From the NCBI GenBank assembly GCA_027489105.1, contig JAIYAJ010000042.1:1-15955 (forward strand): a stretch of 15,955 bases of DNA. The letters run 5' to 3'. The position numbers and the translations under genes were made by a program. This document shows, piece after piece, positions 1-6,679 of the stretch. This DNA is from Zymomonas sp. (GTDB taxonomy: Bacteria; Pseudomonadota; Alphaproteobacteria; Sphingomonadales; Sphingomonadaceae). The notes beneath the pieces were generated by a model. The model ran no database searches and was not told where the DNA came from. It was given only the letters and a program-made list of their open reading frames with translations. The stretch's first letter is position 1, and every line of letters starts with the position of its first letter.

Positions 1-3
1 CAC

Positions 4-95
4 GGAGACGTGGCCGAGCGGCTGAAGGCACTCGTTTGCTAAATGAGCATACCTGGAAACGGGTATCATGGGTTCGAATCCCATCGTCTCCGCCA
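4..95 (+). tRNA. tRNA-Ser (anticodon GCU)
   Basis: This is a complete class II tRNA. The acceptor arms GGAGACG (4-10) and CGTCTCC (85-91) pair perfectly. The anticodon stem is 31-35 with 43-47, and its loop 36-42 carries GCT at 38-40, which decodes AGC/AGU serine codons. A long variable arm typical of tRNA-Ser lies between the anticodon stem and the T-arm, which contains GGTTCGAATCC. The discriminator G (92) and an encoded CCA (93-95) complete the 3' end. The gene is the likely core-genome anchor on the left, and its 3' end is where repeat R1 begins. Confidence 0.97.
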
Positions 96-179
96 CCCAC
101 CCCCTCAAAAAGTCTCGCTTTGAAGGCCAGCGGCACAAGCCGCGGCAATGCCCGAGCTTTTGGAGCTCGATCCGTTTCC
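91..179 (+). repeat. Repeat R1, post-tRNA direct repeat (att-like)
   Basis: This 89-bp stretch starts at the last acceptor base of tRNA-Ser and includes the discriminator and CCA. It recurs ungapped at 5626-5714 with 9 mismatches (80/89 identical), and a shorter diverged copy lies at 8735. It contains a hairpin GCGGC-ACAA-GCCGC (130-143), also present in R2. A repeat that begins at a tRNA 3' end is the usual shape of an island attachment duplication. It could instead be a dispersed sequence that normally follows tRNA genes in this lineage. Confidence 0.8.
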
Positions 180-281
180 AGCTTCGAAATGACGGCTCAC
201 ATTCCGGGCTTTTTCTGCGCCCGTGACGGCGCCGTCTCCGGCTGTCGGCAGGAGCGGTCGGTTTCGTCTTGATCGCGCGGG

Positions 282-426
282 AACAGGGAAACAACAGGGA
301 AGCGCCATCGCTTTTTCCGGGTCAAGGCCCTGCTGAGACGCTGCAGCACGAAAAGATCGTCATCTTTTCAGCAGCTTGAGACCTGAGACCCGCGGTTTCC
401 CTGTTATCCGCGGATCAGGGAATCTT
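282..426. other. Repeat-dense non-coding stretch, possible recombinase attachment region
   Basis: No convincing gene lies between the tRNA and the recombinase stop at 500. The stretch holds AACAGGGAAAC (282-292), its exact inverse GTTTCCCTGTT (395-405), a direct AACAGGGAA (293-301) and a related CAGGGAA (416-422). There is a perfect hairpin GAAAAGAT-CGTC-ATCTTTTC (350-369), a pair of CCGCGG boxes (390-395 and 408-413), and three copies of TGAGAC (334, 377, 384). This density directly downstream of a serine recombinase suggests binding or crossover sites or a terminator. No function is shown. Confidence 0.45.
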
Positions 427-499
427 CCTGCGCCGATCAGGCAAAAAACAGGTCCGCATCAGCGAGCATGCCCGCTGGATCAGGTGACCGGCCTTGGCC

Positions 500-2053
500 C
501 TACTGCGCCTCGATGAGGCGTCGGCGCTGCTCGGACCAGAGCAGAGGGATGTCGCTCTCGATCAGCCGCGCGAGTGTGAGCCCCGGCGGCTGACGCCCCT
601 CGAGGATGGCGCGCTGGATGTCGGGCGCGAGGAAGGCAAGGCGCAGGCTGCGCCGCGCGCGGATGGTGTCAGGCGCCGCATCGAGAACGGACTGCCCGGT
701 CTTGTCCTGCTGCAGACGGGCATGGGCCTGCTTCAGGGCGCGGATCAGGACGGTATCGCGACGGGTGGGCGATCGCTGTCCTGCGGCGATGCTGCTGCGC
801 CCTGCCCCTGTCGGCAGCCTGAATGGCACGCTCAGTGTGGTGAGCAGGACGCAATCCTGCAGGTTATCCTGTTTGCGCAGGACAACGACCAGCCGGTCCG
901 CCCTGACGGTGACACGGTCGATCCCGTCGAGGGATGCTTCTGACGTGCCGTTGCCCAAGGCGTCGGCAAGGACCTGTTCCAGAGCCCTGGCCGACACCCG
1001 CCTCGGGTGAGGGTCCATTGCCGGACGGCGCTGCCCCTGCTGCAGCGGCGCCGAGACATAGTAGCGGTAGAGGGTGCCGTTGCGGCCATAGGCGAAGGTC
1101 GGCGACATCGGCCGGTCGTCGGCGTCGAAGATGCGCCCGGTCAGCGCTGATGCCATCACACGTGCCTCGACCGATCCGGTTCGGCGGCGGGCATGGCTGT
1201 CGAGCAGCATCTGCACCGCATCGAAGACCTCTTCGGAGATGATCGCCTGGTGCTGCCCGGGATAGCTCTGCTCCTTGTGCGTGATCTCGCCGCGATAGAG
1301 CCGGTTGCGCAGCAGATGAAACAGCGCGCCGCGGCTGAACGGCACGCCGCCGCGGCTGCTGCCATCCTTGCGCAGGGTCTGCTTCGTCCTGATGCCGCGG
1401 GCCCCAAGATCGCGTTCGAGGGCATGGACCGAGCCCAGTTCGAGGTAGCGTTCGAAGATCGACCGGACGAGGTCCGCCTCGGCGACGTTGACGCGCAGCG
1501 CGCGCTGCATGGGATCGGGCAGGTCGTAGCCGAGCGGGATCGTTCCGCCCATCCAGAGGCCCTTCTTCTTCGAGGCCGCGATCTTGTCGCGGATGCGCTC
1601 GCCGGTGACCTCGCGCTCGAACTGGGCAAAGGAGAGCAGCACGTTGAGCGTGAGACGCCCCATGCTGGTGGTCGTCGAGAAGGCCTGCGTGACCGAGACG
1701 AAGCTGACCTGATGGCGCTCGAAGATCTCGACCATGCGCGCAAAATCGGCAAGCGAACGGGTCAGGCGGTCGATCTTGTAGACAACCACCACGTCGATCC
1801 GGCCGGCTGCAATATCGGCCATGAGGCGCTTGAGCCCCGGGCGCTCCATCGAGCCGCCCGAGAAGCCGCCATCGTCATAGATGACGGGCGAGGCCTTCCA
1901 GCCCTCCGACTTCTGGCTGGCGATGTAGGCGGCGCAGGCCTCGCGCTGGGCGTCGAGCGAGTTGAAGCCCTGTTCGAGCCCTTCCTCCGAGCTCTTGCGG
2001 GCGTAGATGGCGCAGCGCCGATGGGGGCGGCGGGAAGCGTCGTCCTGCTTCAT
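500..2053 (-). CDS. Large serine recombinase (resolvase/invertase family)
   Basis: This is a 517-residue site-specific recombinase of the large serine family, which breaks and rejoins DNA through a 5'-phosphoserine link. The N-terminal catalytic domain (about residues 12-165) shows YARKS with the probable nucleophile Ser21, the KIDRLTRS segment (93-100), and FAQFEREVTGERIRDK leading into helix E (142-157). A Recombinase domain follows (about 175-290). The usual zinc-ribbon cysteines are not seen in the region around 300-370, although the YYVSA-type segment is there. The start is ATG at 2053, overlapping the upstream DUF2924 stop by 4 bases (ATGA), so the two are translationally coupled. It is the third gene of a DUF3489-DUF2924-recombinase cassette that probably drives or maintains an integrated element. 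The gene looks intact. Confidence 0.92.
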   Translation of the reverse strand: MKQDDASRRPHRRCAIYARKSSEEGLEQGFNSLDAQREACAAYIASQKSEGWKASPVIYDDGGFSGGSMERPGLKRLMADIAAGRIDVVVVYKIDRLTRSLADFARMVEIFERHQVSFVSVTQAFSTTTSMGRLTLNVLLSFAQFEREVTGERIRDKIAASKKKGLWMGGTIPLGYDLPDPMQRALRVNVAEADLVRSIFERYLELGSVHALERDLGARGIRTKQTLRKDGSSRGGVPFSRGALFHLLRNRLYRGEITHKEQSYPGQHQAIISEEVFDAVQMLLDSHARRRTGSVEARVMASALTGRIFDADDRPMSPTFAYGRNGTLYRYYVSAPLQQGQRRPAMDPHPRRVSARALEQVLADALGNGTSEASLDGIDRVTVRADRLVVVLRKQDNLQDCVLLTTLSVPFRLPTGAGRSSIAAGQRSPTRRDTVLIRALKQAHARLQQDKTGQSVLDAAPDTIRARRSLRLAFLAPDIQRAILEGRQPPGLTLARLIESDIPLLWSEQRRRLIEAQ

Positions 2054-2487
2054 GGCCTGCTCCCCTTCCCTGCCTCCTCGGCGCGAAGGCCGAAGAAGCG
2101 GGGGCCGTTCCAGCGGGTTCCGGTCGCGGCCTCGGCGATGGCGGAGAGGCTGCGGTAGCGCTTGCCGTCGAAGCGAAAGCCGCCCGTCTCGACCACCGCC
2201 TCGATGACGCGGCCCTGCCAGATGCGCCGGAACACGGCGCCATGGCCATGGGCGTGGCCCTCGGGCGCCCCGCTGGTCTTCCGCGCAAGCGCGCGCCGTG
2301 TCGCAAGATCAAGACCGCCCAGAGCCTCGGCCTGCATCCGCCACGCCAGCAGCAGCCTCAGCAGTTCGACCGAGCGCAGCTTCGGCGTCGGACCGAAGCG
2401 CTCGCTCCAGCAGGCCCGCAGGCCCTGAAGATCGAGGTGCGCCAGCGCGTGCACCTCGTCCTCAACGGTAAGGGCCCGGCGCTTCAT
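2050..2487 (-). CDS. DUF2924 domain protein
   Basis: This 145-residue protein is encoded between DUF3489 and the recombinase. It overlaps both neighbours by ATGA, so the start at 2487 is fixed by the overlap. Family features are the leucine-rich N-terminal helix (LAHLDLQGLRACW), the segment ELLRLLLAWRMQAEALGGL, and the C-terminal part RVIEAVVETGGFRFDGKRYRSLSAIAEAATGTRWNGPRFFGL, which resembles the short DNA- or RNA-binding fold found in this family. The family has no established function that I know of. It is recurrently placed directly upstream of serine recombinases in alphaproteobacteria, so an accessory or directionality role is an inference from position only. Confidence 0.88.
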   Translation of the reverse strand: MKRRALTVEDEVHALAHLDLQGLRACWSERFGPTPKLRSVELLRLLLAWRMQAEALGGLDLATRRALARKTSGAPEGHAHGHGAVFRRIWQGRVIEAVVETGGFRFDGKRYRSLSAIAEAATGTRWNGPRFFGLRAEEAGKGSRP

Positions 2488-2789
2488 GCCGTGGCTGTGA
2501 TGCGATAGCGGCGCAGCCCGTCGTCTCCCCTGGCCGAGGTGACGACATAACCCTTGCGCCTGAGCGCACCTGCCATGGCCCCGCGCACGGAGTGGCTCTG
2601 CCAGCCGGTGGCCTCGCACAGGCTGGTGATGGTGGCGCCGTTGCCTGCCTGCAGCAGGGCGATGACCGTTGCGAGCTTGGTCATCGGCCCTGCCGCGGCT
2701 TCAACATGGACAGGTGCATCAGCCGAAATGTTCGGGAAGGCCGTAGCCTCGGGCGTGCCGGTCGCGATGGTTTGGGTCTTGCGGTTCAT
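2484..2789 (-). CDS. DUF3489 domain protein (winged-helix-like)
   Basis: This is a small basic protein of 101 residues. The C-terminal half (about 40-100) reads as a helix-turn-helix: KLATVIALLQAGNGATITSL followed by CEATGWQSHSVRGAMAGALR and a wing ending YRITATA, matching the DUF3489 pattern. ATG at 2789 is chosen because AAGGA lies 8 bases upstream. A GTG at 2807 would add six residues and has no clear ribosome site. It is the first gene of the recombinase cassette and is a candidate regulator of the cassette or of the divergent methyltransferase promoter. That role is inferred from the fold and position. Confidence 0.85.
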   Translation of the reverse strand: MNRKTQTIATGTPEATAFPNISADAPVHVEAAAGPMTKLATVIALLQAGNGATITSLCEATGWQSHSVRGAMAGALRRKGYVVTSARGDDGLRRYRITATA

Positions 2790-3015
2790 GGGCCTGATCC
2801 TTGTCACATGCGGAGGCCGGCGGCCGCCGTCACTGGAACAGGCCCGTCTCCGGGCGTGAGACAGTCATGCTTGCCGGTGGGGACAAGTCCAGTCCCGCTG
2901 TTGAAAGCCCAACTTGCCCTTGCGGAAGCGGGAACAGATCCGGAATACTTGAACACAGGGAGAACACTGATTCGGGGAGGAACGACGTCAACCCAGGAGA
3001 TAGAAGGAAAGCTCC
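2790..3015. promoter_or_regulatory. Divergent intergenic region between cassette and methyltransferase
   Basis: These 226 bases separate the divergent starts of the DUF3489 gene (minus) and the ParB-methyltransferase gene (plus), so both promoters must lie here. I see no unambiguous -35/-10 pair. TTGAAC at 2948 is one weak -35 candidate for the plus-strand gene. The short plus-strand frames that cross this region have no recognisable protein character. Confidence 0.4.
3002..3008 (+). promoter_or_regulatory. Ribosome binding site fixing a TTG start
   Basis: AGAAGGA lies 7 bases before TTG at 3016. No ATG or GTG in this frame sits at a comparable distance, so TTG is the supported start of the methyltransferase gene. 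Confidence 0.6.
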
Positions 3016-3747
3016 TTGATCGCTGAACACCGCATCCAGTTCCTGAACCCGGGGCAGCTCAGGCCCTACGCGCGCAACGCCCGCACCCACTCCCCGAAGC
3101 AGATCCGGCAGATCGCCGACAGCATCACGCGCTTCGGCTTCACCAATCCCGTCCTCATCGACGAGACCGGCACGATCCTGGCCGGGCATGGCCGGGTCGA
3201 GGCGGCAAAGCTTCTTGGCCTCGAGCAGGTGCCGTGTCTGCGCTTCGACCATATGAGCGCCGCCGAGAAGCGGGCCTACACCCTCGCCGACAACAAGCTC
3301 GCCCTCAATGCCGGATGGGACGAGGACCTGCTCGCCGACGAACTCAAATCGCTGCTGGCCGAGGACATCGATCTCGACATCGGACTGACCGGCTTCTCGA
3401 TCGCGGAGGTGGACCAGCCGATCGACGGGCAGGCGCCCGAGGAGCCCGGCAATCCGGCCGATGACCGGCAGCCGGCCGAAGCGCCGGCGCGGTGCGCGCC
3501 CGGCGATCTGTGGCAGCTGGGACCCCATCGGCTGTGCTGCGGCGATGCGCTCGATCCGGCGACGCTCACTCTCCTGATGGAGGGCGAGCTGGCCCAGATG
3601 GTGTTCACCGACCCGCCCTACAACGTGCCCATTGCGGGACATGTGAGCGGGCTTGGCAAGGTGAAGCACCGCGAGTTCGCGCAGGCCTCCGGCGAGATGA
3701 GCCGGGCCGAGTTCACCGCCTTCCTGCGCAAGGCCTTCGGGCGGCTG
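3016..3747 (+). pseudogene. ParB-domain DNA methyltransferase, 3'-truncated by IS6 DNA
   Basis: About 244 genuine residues remain of a fusion normally near twice that length. Residues about 5-130 form a ParB/Srx-type nucleotide-binding domain (VLIDETGTILAGHGR around 46-60, then AAEKRAYTLADNKLALNAGWD). After an acidic, proline-rich linker, the start of an N4/N6-type DNA methyltransferase follows (APGDLWQLGPHRLCCGDALD), with catalytic motif IV DPPYNV at 199-204. The reading frame enters IS6 left-end sequence at about 3745 and stops at 3798. The C-terminal half, which should carry the rest of the fold and the AdoMet-binding motifs, does not occur elsewhere in the window. The gene is therefore almost certainly inactive, although its divergent recombinase cassette is intact. 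Confidence 0.87.
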
Positions 3748-3818
3748 TGTCAGAGGAAAATCGGCTTGTGCGCAAAGCGTGACTTGATAGCGTTCTAGGT
3801 ATGAGCAGTCCCTGCGGC
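3743..3818 (+). mobile_element. IS6-family left-end fragment (copy A)
   Basis: The left terminal sequence (TGTCAGAGGAAAATCGGCTT from 3749) is followed by an upstream leader and the first transposase codons (ATG at 3801, reading M-S-S-P). The next IS copy then begins with a second left end at 3819. Only about 76 bp survive. This insertion truncated the methyltransferase, and copy B then replaced or interrupted it. Confidence 0.75.
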
Positions 3819-4639
3819 AACACTGTCAGAGGAAAATCGGCTTGTGCGCGAAGCGTGAGCCGATAGCCTCGCGGGCATGAGCAGCCCGCACATCTTCCGC
3901 TACTTCAAGACCAGCCCCGAGATCATCCGCCTCGCGGTGATGCTGTACGTCCGCTACCCGCTGTCATTGCGCAACGTCGAGGACCTGCTGCATGAGCGAG
4001 GGATCGACATCACGCACGAGACGGTGCGGTTCTGGTGGAACCGGTTCGGCACCATCTTCGCAGCCGAAATTCGTCGCAGCCGGGTTGAGGCGATGCGATC
4101 CTGCAGGCATCGGAGGTGGCATCTCGACGAGGTCTTCGTGAAGATCAACGGGGTGAAGCACTATCTGTGGCGAGCCATCGACAACGAGGGCGAAGTGCTC
4201 GAAAGCTTCGTAACGAAGCGGCGCGACAAGAAGGCAGCGCTGAAATTTTTGCGAAAATCGCTTCGAAGGCACGGCCTGGTTGAAACGATCATCACGGATC
4301 GCCTGGCTTCTTACGGCGCTGCATTGAAAGCCATCGGCGCGATCGGCAAGCGCGAGACCGGCCGTTGGCTTAACAATCGGGCTGAGAATTCCCACCAACC
4401 GTTCCGCCGACGAGAGCGAGCCATGCTGCGCTTCCGGCGCATGCGAAGCTTGCAGAAATTCGCCGCAGTCCACGGCTCGATCCACAATCACTTCAACCAG
4501 GAACGCACCCTCACCTCACGGGTCATTTTCAAGGAACGACGCACCGCCGCTCTTGCCCAGTGGCGTCAGCTCGGCACGGCCTGATCGAACGCGGGGCTGG
4601 GGCGAAATCCGAGACTTTTTTGGTTTGTCTGACAGCACC
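3819..4639 (+). mobile_element. IS6-family insertion sequence, complete copy B (about 821 bp)
   Basis: The left end carries CACTGTCAGAGGAAAATCGG at 3821. The right end reads GTCTGACAGCACC up to 4639, whose reverse complement GGTGCTGTCAGAC matches the left end. One intact transposase fills the interior. The length is typical of the IS6 family. No 8-bp target duplication is visible: the left side abuts copy A and the right side abuts a GntR gene remnant, which fits adjacent deletion or recombination rather than simple insertion. Confidence 0.85.
3877..4584 (+). CDS. IS6-family transposase, intact
   Basis: This 235-residue DDE transposase is the only full-length one in the window. An N-terminal helix-turn-helix (about 18-60: YPLSLRNVEDLLHERGI, then HETVRFWWNRFG) precedes the rve-type catalytic domain. 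The catalytic acidic residues are probably Asp84 (WHLDEVFVKI), Asp141 (TDRLASYG) and Glu170 (NNRAENSHQPF). The C-terminal part is strongly basic (RRRERAMLRFRRMRS). Start ATG at 3877 aligns with the start codons of copies E and H. It is the likely source of movement for the other copies. Confidence 0.93.
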   Translation: MSSPHIFRYFKTSPEIIRLAVMLYVRYPLSLRNVEDLLHERGIDITHETVRFWWNRFGTIFAAEIRRSRVEAMRSCRHRRWHLDEVFVKINGVKHYLWRAIDNEGEVLESFVTKRRDKKAALKFLRKSLRRHGLVETIITDRLASYGAALKAIGAIGKRETGRWLNNRAENSHQPFRRRERAMLRFRRMRSLQKFAAVHGSIHNHFNQERTLTSRVIFKERRTAALAQWRQLGTA

Positions 4640-4846
4640 GCGCTGGCATCTCGATGATCCAGCCAATTTACCGCAATTCCTGCGCGACATTCGGGAAATG
4701 CGCGTGCTGACCGAGCCAACGGCTTCGGCCATGGCGGCAGAGCGCGCAACTGAGGAAGAGTCAGCCGAAATCTTGCGGCTGGCGCGGCGCCTGCCGCTTG
4801 ATCCAGGGGCGACATCGATCGAGACCGACGTAGCTTTCCACATGGC
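4640..4846 (+). pseudogene. Fragment of an FCD-domain GntR-family regulator
   Basis: About 68 codons, open in the frame of 4560-4901, read as the middle of an FCD ligand-binding domain. They show LPQFLRDIREMRVLTEP, then MAAERATEEESAEILRLARR, then ETDVAFHMAL, matching the family pattern of R..EP.aA.lAAeRaT and D..FH.al. The HTH half is missing at the IS copy B right end, and the remainder is lost at 4844, where the MITE-like element begins. FCD regulators usually control sugar-acid or organic-acid catabolism. The target here cannot be told. Confidence 0.65.
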
Positions 4847-5025
4847 ACTGTCAGATAAAAATCGGGGTTGCGGACGATTGGATCGCAGTTTTACGCTCTG
4901 AATGCCGGGTTACCAGCGCTTCGCCAACTTCTGAGGGGTTTTCCCTCAAAGTCAGACGTCATTTGCCCAATCCATAGCGATGGGGGCAGCGAAGCCTGAG
5001 CCCAAGATTTTCCTCTGACAGTGCC
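4844..5025. mobile_element. 182-bp MITE-like element with IS6-type inverted ends
   Basis: The element starts GGCACTGTCAGATAAAAATC and ends with the inverse of GGCACTGTCAGAGGAAAATC. The terminal repeats match in 18 of their first 20 bases. Both ends resemble the left end of the local IS6 copies, in inverted orientation. The interior has no coding capacity and includes a small hairpin TGAGGG-GTTTT-CCCTCA near 4930-4950. Neither flank matches the other, so no target duplication is seen. It separates the GntR remnant from 5'-truncated IS copy C. Confidence 0.65.
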
Positions 5026-5572
5026 GAACCGGTTCGGAACGATCTTCGCGGCCGAGATCCGCCGCAGCCGCGTCCAGGCGATGCGGCATTTCCAGCATCG
5101 GCGCTGGCATCTCGACGAGGTCTTCGTGAAGATCAACGGCGTCAAGCACTACCTATGGCGGGCCGTCGACCACGAAGGCGAGGTTCTTGAAAGCTTCGTG
5201 ACGAAGCGGCGGGACAAGAAGGCAGCGCTGAAATTCTTACAAAAATCGCTCCGAAGGCATGGCTTGGTCGAAACGATCGTCACAGATCGACTGGCGTCGT
5301 ACGGCGCAGCGCTGAAAGCCCTCGGCGCGATCGACAAGCGTGAAACAGGCCGCTGGCTGAACAACCGGGCGGCGAACTTGCACCAGCCCTTCCGACGACG
5401 AGAGCGGGCGATGTTACGCTTCCGGCGGATGGGAAGTTTGCAGAAATTCGTAGCCCTGCATGGCTCCATTCACAACCACTTCAACCAGGAACGCTCCCTC
5501 ACCAGCCGCCAGATTTTCAAGGACCGACGCACCGCCGCGCTGAGCGCATGGCGGAAACTCTGCGCGGCCTGA
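5026..5572 (+). pseudogene. IS6 transposase, truncated and catalytically altered
   Basis: The frame is open from 5021 and reads NRFGTIFAAEIRRSRVQAM onward, corresponding to residues 55-235 of the intact copy. It keeps the first two catalytic aspartates (HLDEVF and TDRLASYG). The segment that reads NNRAENSHQ in copy B is NNRAANLHQ here, so codon GCG at 5372-5374 replaces the probable catalytic glutamate. Loss of both the DNA-binding N-terminus and this residue makes it inactive even if expressed. Confidence 0.85.
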
Positions 5573-5626
5573 TCAACCACGGGTTGGGGCAATTTCTGAG
5601 ACTTTTTTGGTTTGTCTGACAGCACC
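5026..5626 (+). mobile_element. IS6-family copy C, left part missing
   Basis: This copy retains the transposase from about codon 55 to its stop at 5572 and the right end (GTCTGACAGCACC up to 5626). The left end and the helix-turn-helix coding part are replaced by the MITE-like element. It is closely similar to copy B but diverged in many codons, so it is an older or different variant. Repeat R2 starts at its right terminus. Confidence 0.85.
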
Positions 5627-5714
5627 GCCACCCACCCACTCAAAAAGTCTCGCCTTGAAGGTCAGCGGCCCAAGCCGCGGCGATGCTCGGGCTTTGGGCG
5701 CTCGATCCGTTTCC
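5626..5714 (+). repeat. Repeat R2, second copy of the post-tRNA sequence (att-like)
   Basis: This copy is 89 bp, ungapped and 80/89 identical to R1 (91-179), including CGCCA (the last acceptor base, discriminator and CCA of the tRNA) at its start. The hairpin is conserved as GCGGC-CCAA-GCCGC (5665-5678). It lies exactly between the right end of IS copy C and IS remnant D. R1 and R2 enclose 5.5 kb holding the recombinase cassette. Confidence 0.85.
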
Positions 5715-5933
5715 CATGCACGGTCTGCAGAAATTCGCCGCAGTCCATGGCCGATTCAACAATCAATTCGCTCCGCGGCCCTTCGGCTCAACCAGGAACG
5801 CACGCTCATCACTCGCCAAGTTTTCAAGGAACGACGCACCGCCGCTCTTGCTCAGTGGCGCGAGCTCGGCATTGCCTGACCGACGCGGGGCTTGGGCGAA
5901 ATCCGAGACTTTTTTGGTTTGTCTGACAGCACC
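5715..5933 (+). mobile_element. IS6-family remnant D (3' part and right end)
   Basis: The remnant begins with sequence matching LQKFAAVHG codons of the transposase (CTGCAGAAATTCGCCGCAGT). A scrambled or deleted section follows. From about 5790 it reads LNQERTLITRQVFKERRTAA to the stop at 5879, then the right end GTCTGACAGCACC up to 5933. It has no left end and no functional transposase. Confidence 0.8.
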
Positions 5934-6058
5934 GTCGTCTGGCCCGTCGCATATCTGTAACTCAGATGCGCTGCAACCAGACCCAAAAACTGCGATGACA
6001 ACACAAATGCATGCGAAGTAGAACCTTGCACTTGAATATCGGCTTAAGCGATCACGCA

Positions 6059-6679
6059 TTACTTTCTAGATAAACATGAGGAAGCGCCGGAATGTTGAAT
6101 GGAATCAATGATCTGATAGTCTGTCCGGTAGAATGTTAGTTTTTCTTGGCTCTTTCCTTTAGTATTATTATGATCTAGGATCATAATATTTCTAATGTAT
6201 ATATATTTACCATCTGATCGCTTAAAATAGCCGATTCTGGTTATCTTAAGCTTCTTATTGTTTTCAAAGAATTCGCTTGTGTCATCTCGCCCGTAGTTAA
6301 CGTCAAAAAAGGCATTATTTACAAACTCAGCCTCAATATTAGTCGTCATTTTTGGATCGACGATAGATATCACGCCTTTACAGAATTGTTCGCAGGGAAG
6401 GCTTTTGAGCAAGACGTTAATCCGTTCCCTGTCCGTGCGCGATTGGAATGTAATTGGACGGACAAACGGGTAAGCTGGGAACTGGCTATCTTGATTGACA
6501 GCCGTTCGTCGCTCCAAAGAGATACAAATTGGCCCAGGAGCATCATCTGCCGATGCTGTCAGCGGAAGCAGGACGATGGCGAGAGTGCAAAGAGAACGAC
6601 GCAGCAACGTCGCGAGGGGGGTACGCGCAGAGTCCTTTAGCGCCTCCTTACAGGAGGACTTAATCATGGCAGTCGTCAT
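6059..6679 (-). CDS. Secreted protein of unknown family, AT-rich
   Basis: I do not recognise a family. From ATG at 6679 the product is 206 residues. After a positively charged N-region, a hydrophobic stretch (LCTLAIVLLPLTASA) with a probable signal-peptidase site ASA|DD near residue 44 points to export. The mature part of about 160 residues has four cysteines (PICIS, PCEQFC, SSCLSRK), which could form two disulphides in the periplasm, and a C-terminal half rich in Asn, Lys, Tyr and Ile (KSQEKLTFYRTDYQIIDSI). The frame extends to a GTG at 6805, but that extension has no ribosome site and would bury the signal peptide. ATG at 6667 is another possible start. The codon choice and AT-richness differ sharply from the neighbours, indicating acquisition from a lower-GC source. 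It stands alone between IS remnants. Confidence 0.6.
   Translation of the reverse strand: MTTAMIKSSCKEALKDSARTPLATLLRRSLCTLAIVLLPLTASADDAPGPICISLERRTAVNQDSQFPAYPFVRPITFQSRTDRERINVLLKSLPCEQFCKGVISIVDPKMTTNIEAEFVNNAFFDVNYGRDDTSEFFENNKKLKITRIGYFKRSDGKYIYIRNIMILDHNNTKGKSQEKLTFYRTDYQIIDSIQHSGASSCLSRK

Noticed and set aside
36..272. A 78-residue frame across the tRNA and R1
   Set aside because: It overlaps a complete tRNA gene and reads as low-complexity Ser/Pro/Arg sequence. No ribosome site is seen.
1193..2158. A 321-residue plus-strand frame opposite the recombinase
   Set aside because: It mirrors the recombinase codons. The apparent Asp/Val/Leu-rich protein is typical of the complementary strand of a GC-rich gene.
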